64,000 nucleotides of DNA from positions 1-64,000 of the forward strand of contig NZ_VTHK01000010.1 in assembly GCF_009765355.1 (NCBI RefSeq). Direction: 5' to 3'. Below the pieces are notes generated by a model. It had not been told where the DNA came from, did not search any database, and was given only the letters and a program-made list of their open reading frames with translations. The number at the start of each line of letters is the position of its first letter. The stretch's first letter is position 1. Source of the DNA: Amycolatopsis anabasis. Its GTDB lineage: Bacteria > Actinomycetota > Actinomycetes > Mycobacteriales > Pseudonocardiaceae. Positions 1 through 6,750 of this stretch are shown here, piece by piece. The translations under genes were made by a program, and so were the position numbers.

Positions 1-2
1 GC

Positions 3-1073
3 GCGCCGCCCCCGCCCCCACCCGGCGCGCCCGCACCCCCGCCACCCCCACCGAGCGCGCCCCCGCCGCCGCCACCCGCGTCCCCCAATGTGGCTTTCGG
101 GGCGTTGAACGACACCAATGCCGCATTGGAGGCGCCGCCACCCCCACCGCCGCCGCCGGAGTTGCCGGATCCGGTGGTGGCGAAGGCCGAGGCGCTCGTC
201 GCGCCGCTTCCCGAGGACGCGCCGAAGCCCGCGCCCGAACTCCTGCCGCAGGAAGCCCGGAAGAAGGCCCCGGCGATCGGCAAACGGCCGCCGACCCGGC
301 GCCTGCGGCCCGGGGACCTCATCTGCGGCGACTGCGGGGAGGGCAACCAGGCCACGCGGAAGTTCTGCGGCCGGTGCGGCTCCTCCCTCGCCGAGGCCGA
401 GGTCGTCAAAACGCCGTGGTGGCGCAAACTGCTGCCCCGCTCCGGCGCGAAGGTCCGCGCTTCGGGCGCCCGCCCGAAGAAACGCGGCCGCTCACCCGCT
501 TCGCGCACGATACGCACGACGTTCCGCGTCGCGCGCCGGATGATCGGGATCGCCTTGATCGTGCTCGGCATCGCCTACGGTGTCCTGCCGAGTTTCCGGG
601 GCTGGGTGAACCAGCACGCGACCGAGGCGAAGAACGGCGTCGAGGGGCTGATCTTCCCGCGGTACGAACCGGTTGCGCCGATCAGCATCCAGTCCCCGGT
701 CCAGACCCCGGACCATCCGGCCACCCTGGTCAGCGACGGGTTCAAGAACACGCACTGGGCGGCCCCGGTGAACGGCGCCGAACCGGTCGTGGTGCTCAAG
801 TTCGACCGGGCCGTCGACCTGGGCCGGATCATCGTGCACAGCGGCACCCCGGACGGCTTCCAGGCCCAGCACCGCCCGGAACGCCTGCACCTGGTGTTCT
901 CCACCGGCCGCACCGCCGACGTCACCCTCGCCGACAAACCCGATGCCCAGGAACTGGAGATCGAAGGCGGCGAAGGCGCCGAGGGCGTGGAAATCCACGT
1001 CGTCGCCACCTTCAAAGCCGTCAACGGCACCGAGGTCGCCATCAGCGAAATCGAACTCTTCCGCAAGTCCTGA
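3..1073 (+). CDS. Zinc-ribbon membrane protein with C-terminal discoidin-like domain (5' partial)
   Basis: The frame is open to the left edge of the window, so the N-terminus is missing; a GTG at 90 is an internal alternative start. Counting from that GTG, a Pro/Ala-rich linker (to ~70) is followed by a zinc ribbon with C79-x2-C82 and C93-x2-C96, a basic stretch, one membrane segment (~151-167) and a beta-rich C-terminal domain (~200-327) that resembles the F5/8 or NADase-type glycan-binding module of actinobacterial zinc-ribbon proteins. The topology suggests a cytoplasmic ribbon and an external sugar-binding domain. No catalytic residues are recognisable. Its neighbours are a TolB-like secreted protein and an Ig-like membrane protein, which suggests an envelope or cell-surface role. 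The domain naming is by eye and moderate in certainty. Confidence 0.75.
   Translation, partial: APPPPPPGAPAPPPPPPSAPPPPPPASPNVAFGALNDTNAALEAPPPPPPPPELPDPVVAKAEALVAPLPEDAPKPAPELLPQEARKKAPAIGKRPPTRRLRPGDLICGDCGEGNQATRKFCGRCGSSLAEAEVVKTPWWRKLLPRSGAKVRASGARPKKRGRSPASRTIRTTFRVARRMIGIALIVLGIAYGVLPSFRGWVNQHATEAKNGVEGLIFPRYEPVAPISIQSPVQTPDHPATLVSDGFKNTHWAAPVNGAEPVVVLKFDRAVDLGRIIVHSGTPDGFQAQHRPERLHLVFSTGRTADVTLADKPDAQELEIEGGEGAEGVEIHVVATFKAVNGTEVAISEIELFRKS
81..133. repeat. Gene-end type repeat (family D) inside the coding linker of the zinc-ribbon gene
   Basis: The stretch CCCCCAATGTGGCTTTCGG (83-101) and the following bases match the palindromic element seen between convergent genes at 34251-34297. 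Here it is read in frame as NVAFGALN plus a diverged second half, between two poly-proline runs. The right half no longer pairs well with the left. Confidence 0.6.
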
Positions 1074-1076
1074 ATG

Positions 1077-1198
1077 TGCAACTCGCTTACCCGAACGTAG
1101 AACTCGCTTACCCGAACGTGCGACTCGCCGAACCTGCCCGGGCCCGGCGAGTCGCACACTCGGGTAAGCGAACTGCACACTCGGGTAAGCGAGTTGCA
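1077..1198. terminator. Long gene-end hairpin (family C) between convergent genes
   Basis: The left arm starts TGCAACTCGCTTACCCGAAC and the right arm ends GGGTAAGCGAGTTGCA. Each arm holds two tandem ~22-bp units built on CTCGCTTACCCGAACGT plus a third unit ending in GCGACTCGCCG, giving a near-perfect stem of about 54 bp. It fills the gap between the stop of the zinc-ribbon gene (1073) and the stop of the TolB-like gene (1218), so it probably terminates both. Confidence 0.75.
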
Positions 1199-1217
1199 CG
1201 TTCGGGGCGAACAGGGG

Positions 1218-3809
1218 TCAGCCGCGCTCGGTGAACTTGGGCGGGCCGCTGGTGCCGAACACGACCAGGAAGGCTTCCTGGTCCGACACCGCCGGGGCGC
1301 CGTCCACCGCGGCCAGAACGGTCCGGTCACCGGGGGCGCTCTTCGGCAGGATCACCAGCTGGGTGCCGAAGGTTCCCGCGGCGTCGGTCCGCGCGGTCGC
1401 CCGTTCGGGACGGCCGGGCATGGTGACCGTGATCGCCCGCGACGGCGGGAAACCGGTGCCGGTCACCGTCGTCACCCGGCCCGGCGGGGTCAGCCCGGGG
1501 TTGACCTGGATCGCCGGGACGGTCTGCTGCCCGTGCAGGCCCACCAGATGCGGCCCGCCGGGCGCGTTGCTGGTTAGCACCAGCACCGCCGCCCGGTCGC
1601 CCGGGCCGCCGGGGGTGAACCGGACCGTCACGGCACACGTGGCCCCGGGCGCCACCCCCGCGCACCCGTTCCCGGTCACCGCGAAGTCACCCGGCGCCGA
1701 ACCCGGCGCCCCGGCCTCCACCCCCGCCCCGGTCACGGTCAGCGGGGACCCGCCGGTGTTCGCCACCACGAGCGTGGCGTCCGGCGCGGTCGACAGCGGC
1801 AACCGGATCCCGAACTCGAGCGGATCCGGGCTCGCCGCGAACCCCGGCGGCGCGGGCGGCGGTGGAGGCTGGTCCGGCGGCGGAGGGGACGGCGGCCGCT
1901 CACCGGCGCCCCGCAACGGCACGACGACCGGCTGCGGCACCCCGCGCAACCGCACCTCCAGCTGCGCCTGCCGCGGCCCGTCCCCGGCCGGGGTGAACCG
2001 GATCTCGGCGAGGCACCGGCCCGTCTCGTACAACGTCAACCCGGCGCACGTCTGCGTGCCGAGCACGAACTCACCGGAGTTCACCCCGCCCACGGCCAGC
2101 TGCTCCACCGGCAGCGGCCCGAACCCCGAATGCGCCAGGGTCGCCGTGCGTTCCGCGAACCCGCCGAGCACCACCGGTCCGAACTCGACCGGCTCCACCC
2201 GCGGCGACGGCGTGAACGTCCGCACGAAGACGTCCGGCACCCGGCAGCACTCGGCGTCGTTGGTGTCCCCCGGCACCAGGTCACTGGCGTCGGAGTCGTA
2301 GGCCACCCGCGCACCGTCGCCGCTCAGGTTCAGCTGTCCGTCGTTGTGCCGCGGTGTGCTGTCGGCGTTTCCCGCGCACGTGCCGTCCGGCGGCGGCTGG
2401 CAGGTGGGGAACTGGGCCGGGGACGCGAGCGCGCCGGGCAACCGGGCGCCCTGGGCTTCGTCGACCACCAGATCGCGGACCACCACCTGGCACGGGGTCC
2501 GCACGTCGCGCGGCGTCTGGTCCCGCACCACCGGCCCGTCGGAGGTGCCCCCGGAGTAGGGCCGGATGCAGGTGTCCTGGACCGGCGGCCGGTCGATCCC
2601 GTCGTGCGCGCCGGGATTGTCCGTGACGAAGGCGAGGTACCGGCCGTCCCCGGACAGCGCCGGGTGCAGCCCGTTGACCGGGTTGCCCGCGTTGTCCCGC
2701 GACACCACCCGCGACGTGAGCCGGGCGCCGACCGGACCGTTCGGGTCGCGCCGCACCAGGTACACGTCCGGCCGGTAGAAGTCGCGGCGGTCGACGAAAG
2801 CCACCGCCGAGCCGTCGTGCGAAAGCGCCGGGTAACGCAGGGCGGTCGCCGGGTCGTCCCCGAGGAACTTCCCGTCGGCGCCGGCGTCGACCCGGTACAG
2901 CGCGTTGGTCGTGGAGTTCCACACCACCAGCGCCGAGCTGAAATCGGCCTCGTTCGGGAAGGTGGCGGCGTAGAGCACCTGCCGCCCGTCCCCGGAGACC
3001 TTGGGGAAGAACTGCCGCGCCTCGATCGTGCCCTTGGACATCCGGGGCACCGGGGTGTTGACCGCCGGTCGGCCGACCGGCCCGCCGTTCACCCGGAGCA
3101 CCGCGGTCATCGCGTAACTGGCGCCGCTGTCCGATTTGGACTGCCACACGACGCGGCTGGCGTCCGCGGCCAGATCCACCGTCCGCGGCGGGTACGCACT
3201 CGACTCTCCGGCGGGCAGGGTGACCAGGTGGTAGCGGTAGTCGAACCTCCCCGGTGCGATTCGCTCGTCGAAATCGGCGTCCCCGTCGGGATCGCGGTCG
3301 CAGACCACGATGATCTCGCTGGAGTAGGAGTTCTCGACGATGTTGCGGGCGCCGGTGAGGAACGCGACGTACCGGCCGTCCCCGGAAATGCTCGGCTGGG
3401 AACTCTCCCCGTCCGGGGGCACGTCCTTTTCCGGCTGCGCCTGCCGCAGGTGGATGACCGGCGGTCGCGGTTCCGGGACGACGAACTGGCCGCGGCTGAT
3501 CTGCACCGTGCGGTCGCGCACCAGATCGCGGACGAAGACGTTCTGCTGAGCGTCGAAAACGGGCAGATCCGCCAGCTCCGACCGGCTGGTGAAGGCGACC
3601 TGGGTGCCGTTGGCGGAGAGGTCCGAGTCCCGCCCGCCGGACTGCGCCTGGGCGTTCGTCCCGTTCTGCACCGAAGCCCGTACCGTGGTGCCGGGCGCGG
3701 CTGCGGCGTCGGCGCGCTCGCCGCCGTCCCCGGCCACTACGATCGCCGCGGCGGCGAGCACCGCCAGCGCCGCCGCCATTCGTCTACTGTGGACAAATCT
3801 TGCAGGCAC
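1218..3809 (-). CDS. Secreted TolB/PD40-type beta-propeller protein with choice-of-anchor D domains
   Basis: About 863 aa. The frame extends to a GTG at 3824, but the GTG at 3809 has GGAGG (3816-3820) six bases upstream and is preferred. A signal peptide (VHSRRMAAALAVLAAAAIVV) is followed by at least six repeats of the form LSGDGRYVAF typical of WD40-like PD40/TolB propellers, then two Ig-like choice-of-anchor D modules (LEFGI...RFTPGG and VEFGPVV...RFTPAG) joined by a proline-rich linker, and a terminal IPT-like module. No peptidase triad was found, so a binding or scaffold role at the cell surface is inferred. The 3' end converges on the zinc-ribbon gene and the 5' end is divergent from the Ig-like membrane protein. 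Confidence 0.82.
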   Translation of the reverse strand: MPARFVHSRRMAAALAVLAAAAIVVAGDGGERADAAAAPGTTVRASVQNGTNAQAQSGGRDSDLSANGTQVAFTSRSELADLPVFDAQQNVFVRDLVRDRTVQISRGQFVVPEPRPPVIHLRQAQPEKDVPPDGESSQPSISGDGRYVAFLTGARNIVENSYSSEIIVVCDRDPDGDADFDERIAPGRFDYRYHLVTLPAGESSAYPPRTVDLAADASRVVWQSKSDSGASYAMTAVLRVNGGPVGRPAVNTPVPRMSKGTIEARQFFPKVSGDGRQVLYAATFPNEADFSSALVVWNSTTNALYRVDAGADGKFLGDDPATALRYPALSHDGSAVAFVDRRDFYRPDVYLVRRDPNGPVGARLTSRVVSRDNAGNPVNGLHPALSGDGRYLAFVTDNPGAHDGIDRPPVQDTCIRPYSGGTSDGPVVRDQTPRDVRTPCQVVVRDLVVDEAQGARLPGALASPAQFPTCQPPPDGTCAGNADSTPRHNDGQLNLSGDGARVAYDSDASDLVPGDTNDAECCRVPDVFVRTFTPSPRVEPVEFGPVVLGGFAERTATLAHSGFGPLPVEQLAVGGVNSGEFVLGTQTCAGLTLYETGRCLAEIRFTPAGDGPRQAQLEVRLRGVPQPVVVPLRGAGERPPSPPPPDQPPPPPAPPGFAASPDPLEFGIRLPLSTAPDATLVVANTGGSPLTVTGAGVEAGAPGSAPGDFAVTGNGCAGVAPGATCAVTVRFTPGGPGDRAAVLVLTSNAPGGPHLVGLHGQQTVPAIQVNPGLTPPGRVTTVTGTGFPPSRAITVTMPGRPERATARTDAAGTFGTQLVILPKSAPGDRTVLAAVDGAPAVSDQEAFLVVFGTSGPPKFTERG

Positions 3810-3911
3810 GACGAACCTCCGCACAGAGCCGGTCCGCCCAACCTAGGCAGCACGCGCGCTGATCGGCGTCGGCGGCCGGGTGGCGAACCGGACGCCGTGC
3901 CCCGCCCGTTC

Positions 3912-3929
3912 GGGCAGCGGCCGCTGCCC
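3912..3929. promoter_or_regulatory. 18-bp perfect palindrome in divergent promoter region
   Basis: GGGCAGCGGCCGCTGCCC is a perfect dyad in the 179-bp gap between the divergent starts at 3809 and 3989. It may be an operator serving both genes. In this GC-rich setting it could also arise by chance, and no known regulator consensus was recognised. Confidence 0.35.
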
Positions 3930-3988
3930 CGCCGGGCTCCCGTTCGCGGCTCCAGCGCGAATGCCCGCGCCGCGCACACTTTCCAGCC

Positions 3989-5296
3989 ATGGGCGCCACG
4001 ACATCACTCGCGGAGACCGAACTGGTCGTCACACCCGGCGACGCCGCCAGCTGCGCCGTGCACATACGCAACTCGGGCACCGTCGTCGACCAGTTCAGCA
4101 TCGACGTCCTCGGGGACACGCGAACCTGGGCCGAGGTCGAGCCACCGGTCATCAACCTCCTGCCCGGCCAGGACGGTACGGCGACCGTCCACTTCCGCCC
4201 GCCGCGCAAGGCCGAGGTGCGGGCCGGCGCGGTGCCGTTCGGCGTCCGGGTGCTGTCCCGGGAGGATCCCGGCGGTTCGCGGGTGGACGAGGGCGTGGTG
4301 CACGTCGAACCGTTCACCGACCTCCAGATCGAACTCTCACCGCGCACGTCCACCTGCCGCACCAAGGCGCGGCACGAGGTCGTGGTGGACAACCTGAGCA
4401 ACCACCCGGTTTCGGTGGAGGTGCTCCCGCGCGACGAGGAGGACGCGCTCAAGTTCGACCTCGACCACCCGGTGCTGACCGTCGAACCGGGCACCGCCGC
4501 GTTCCTCAAGCTCAAGGCCAGCCCCGAGGACCGGTTCCTCCGCGGCCCGGAACGCCGCCACCCCTTCGGCGTCACCGCGGTCACCAGCGAACAGCCGCCG
4601 ATGACCGCCGAGGGCACGGTCGTCCAGCAGCAGCTCCTGCCGAAATGGCTGCTGCCCGCGCTCATCGCCCTGCTGGCGTTGGCGATCGTCGCGGTCACGC
4701 TGTGGTTCACCGTGCTCAAGCCCACCGTCCAGTCGGCGGCGCGCGAGGCCGCGAAACAGGCCGCCGCCGAACAGGTCCAGGCGATCACCGACACCGCGAA
4801 CCAGGCCAAGCAGTCCGCGGGCGCGGCCGAGCAGAAGGCCCAGGCCGCGCAGCAGCAGGCCGGGGACATGGCGGCCAAGGGGCAGCAGGCGGGCGGCACC
4901 CCCGGCGGCACCGGGCAGGTGACCGGCCCCGGCGGGGTGGACATCAGCAAGGGCAGCTCGTTCGACTTCCGGGTCGCCGCGAACACCCCGCAACGTCCCG
5001 GCGACACCACGACCTACACCCCGTTCACCGGGACTCCGCCCGCGGGCAAGACCGTGGTGGTGACCGATCTGCTGTTCCAGAACCCGGCCGGCGACGGCGG
5101 CCGCCTGCAGCTCAAACGGGGCAACGACGTGTTGCTCGAGGTCGGCCTGAACAACATTCGCGATCTGGACTACCACCTGGTCGAACCGTTCATCTTCCCG
5201 CCGGGATCGCCCCCGGTGATCGCGGTGAACTGCCAGTCCGCGAGCACCGGGAGCTGCACCCCCGCGGTCTCCTTCACCGGCCGCCTCTCCGGCTGA
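3989..5296 (+). CDS. Ig-like single-pass membrane protein of the 'hydrolytic protein' (COG1470-like) type
   Basis: 435 aa. The N-terminal ~210 residues form two beta-sandwich repeats (for example VTPGDAASCAVHIRNSG and LSPRTSTCRTKARHEVVVDN), with no signal peptide before them. A membrane helix (~220-243, LLPALIALLALAIVAVTLWF) is followed by an Ala/Gln-rich coiled coil (~247-295) and a C-terminal beta-rich domain with two cysteines (NCQSASTGSC). Databases often label such proteins 'hydrolytic protein', but no hydrolase motif is visible. The arrangement implies cytoplasmic Ig domains and an external C-terminal domain. It is the third member of the envelope set at the left edge; function unknown. 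Confidence 0.8.
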   Translation: MGATTSLAETELVVTPGDAASCAVHIRNSGTVVDQFSIDVLGDTRTWAEVEPPVINLLPGQDGTATVHFRPPRKAEVRAGAVPFGVRVLSREDPGGSRVDEGVVHVEPFTDLQIELSPRTSTCRTKARHEVVVDNLSNHPVSVEVLPRDEEDALKFDLDHPVLTVEPGTAAFLKLKASPEDRFLRGPERRHPFGVTAVTSEQPPMTAEGTVVQQQLLPKWLLPALIALLALAIVAVTLWFTVLKPTVQSAAREAAKQAAAEQVQAITDTANQAKQSAGAAEQKAQAAQQQAGDMAAKGQQAGGTPGGTGQVTGPGGVDISKGSSFDFRVAANTPQRPGDTTTYTPFTGTPPAGKTVVVTDLLFQNPAGDGGRLQLKRGNDVLLEVGLNNIRDLDYHLVEPFIFPPGSPPVIAVNCQSASTGSCTPAVSFTGRLSG

Positions 5297-5322
5297 CCCC
5301 CAGCCAGCCGACGAGCCCCCGG

Positions 5323-5955
5323 CTAGATGAGCCCTTCGCGCATCGCGTAGGCCACGGCGTGCGAGCGGTTCTTGAGCTGGAACCGGTTCGTCACGTCGTG
5401 CAGGATGCTCTTGACCGTCCGCTGCGAGTAGCACAGCTGATCGGCGATCTCCTGAGTGGACAGTCCGGACGCGACCAGCCGGAGGACCTCGGTCTCCCGG
5501 TTGGTGATCCCGGCCAGGTGCAGCCCGCGGGGTTCCAGGACCTGGCGCTGCAGGCGGGAAACCCGGTTGAGCAACCGGCCGAGCAGATCCGGCGGCAGCG
5601 CGCCCTCCCCGGCCGCGGCCGCCTTGATCAACCGCACCAGCACGTCCGGAGTGGTCTCGGACCGGCGCGCGACCGCGCACACCCCGTGCTCGATGGCGCT
5701 GAGGATCTCGTTGTCGTCCACCTCTCCCGCGATCAGCACGATCCGGGTGAATCCTTGGCACTGCAGGGAACGCAGCAACTGGGTCATCTGGGAGTCGAGC
5801 CGGTCGGCGACCAGGAGCGCCACCGCGCTGCCGTCCGCGGACTCCTCGTCCACCAGCCACACCTCGTCCCGGGTGCGCAGCGCCATGCACACCCCGTTCT
5901 GCAGGATCGGGTCGGTGGCGCGGACGACTACCGGTGTGCGGGCTTTGCTCAACAT
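5323..5955 (-). CDS. LuxR-family regulator with degenerate receiver domain
   Basis: 210 aa. The C-terminal LuxR/NarL HTH is clear (NRETEVLRLVASGLSTQEIA through TVKSILHDV, ~149-205). The N-terminal ~120 residues have the length and strand pattern of a response-regulator receiver, but the paired acidic residues are reduced to TD, the conserved lysine position reads ARRSE, and the phospho-acceptor strand is atypical (LLVADRLDS). Phosphorylation-independent action is therefore inferred. The start ATG at 5955 follows GAGGGGAAACACC on the minus strand. The gene converges on the Ig-like gene (26-bp gap) and has a DevR/DosR-like dyad upstream at 6022-6035, so it may be a target of the neighbouring two-component system. 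Confidence 0.85.
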   Translation of the reverse strand: MLSKARTPVVVRATDPILQNGVCMALRTRDEVWLVDEESADGSAVALLVADRLDSQMTQLLRSLQCQGFTRIVLIAGEVDDNEILSAIEHGVCAVARRSETTPDVLVRLIKAAAAGEGALPPDLLGRLLNRVSRLQRQVLEPRGLHLAGITNRETEVLRLVASGLSTQEIADQLCYSQRTVKSILHDVTNRFQLKNRSHAVAYAMREGLI

Positions 5956-6021
5956 GGTGTTTCCCCTCGACTGTCCTCGCGGCTGGAGTCAACTGTGCAT
6001 CAGGGGAAGTCCCAGGCGCAT

Positions 6022-6035
6022 GGGACTGAAGTCCC
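6022..6035. promoter_or_regulatory. DevR/DosR-type dyad upstream of the LuxR gene
   Basis: GGGACTGAAGTCCC is a perfect inverted repeat (GGGACT, 2-bp spacer, AGTCCC). It matches the core of the mycobacterial DevR (DosR) box, GGGACT-WW-AGTCCC, except for one spacer base. Its centre is ~73 bp upstream of the LuxR-family start at 5955, in the gap between that gene and the NarL-type regulator. A second, looser GTCCCA/TGGGAC repeat overlaps it at 6009-6026. Confidence 0.6.
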
Positions 6036-6078
6036 TATCTTGCCCGTATGGGCGTGCGAGCCTGCCCGATCGCAGGAG

Positions 6079-6750
6079 TCAGATCGGCGCGATCGGCTGC
6101 TCACCGAGGCCCGCGTCGCGCGCGCGGATGATCGCCTGCGCGCGGTCGGCCACCCGGAGTTTGCCGAATACGCTGGAAATGTGGTTCCGCACCGTCTTCG
6201 GGCTCAGCGACAACCGCTGCGCGATCGAGGAATTGCTGTGCCCGCAGGCGATCAGCCGCAGCACTTCCCGTTCGCGCGAGGTCAGTTCCGGGAACACCGG
6301 ATCGTTACCCGGCACCACGCCGTTGAAGAACCCGAGCACCAGGGTCGCGATGTCCGGGCCGAAGATCGCCTCCCGGCGGCCCACCGCCTGCACCGCGCGC
6401 ACGATCTCGTCCGGTTCGGCGTCCTTGAGCAGGTAACCCCGGGCGCCGGCCCGCATCGCCGCGAACACCGATTCGTTCTCGTCGGACATGGTCAGCATGA
6501 GCACCCCGGTGCCCGGCCGCTCGGCCACGATCCGCCGGGTCGCCTCCACGCCGCTGATGTCCGGCAGCTGGAGGTCCATCACCACCACGTCCGGCGCGAG
6601 GGCCGCCGTGGCGCTGACCGCGTTGATCCCGCTCGCCGCCTCGCCGACGACGTCGATGACCGGCTCCGCCGCGAGCATCGTGCAGACCCCGAAGCGGAAC
6701 AGCGGATGATCGTCGACGACCAGCACCCGCAGCACTTCGGTATCGGTCAT
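6079..6750 (-). CDS. NarL/FixJ-family response regulator
   Basis: 223 aa from the ATG at 6750. A longer frame to 6792 exists, but the ATG at 6750 overlaps the kinase stop as ATGA, typical of translational coupling. The receiver domain carries the paired acidic residues (VVDDHPLFRFG, D13-D14), the phospho-acceptor Asp (VVVMDLQLPD, ~D59) and the lysine of GYLLKDAEP. The LuxR-type HTH follows (TSREREVLRLIACGHSNSSI, TVRNHISSV). It is the cognate partner of the histidine kinase encoded immediately upstream. The nearby DevR-like box at 6022 makes it a candidate binder, an inference from family resemblance. Confidence 0.93.
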   Translation of the reverse strand: MTDTEVLRVLVVDDHPLFRFGVCTMLAAEPVIDVVGEAASGINAVSATAALAPDVVVMDLQLPDISGVEATRRIVAERPGTGVLMLTMSDENESVFAAMRAGARGYLLKDAEPDEIVRAVQAVGRREAIFGPDIATLVLGFFNGVVPGNDPVFPELTSREREVLRLIACGHSNSSIAQRLSLSPKTVRNHISSVFGKLRVADRAQAIIRARDAGLGEQPIAPI

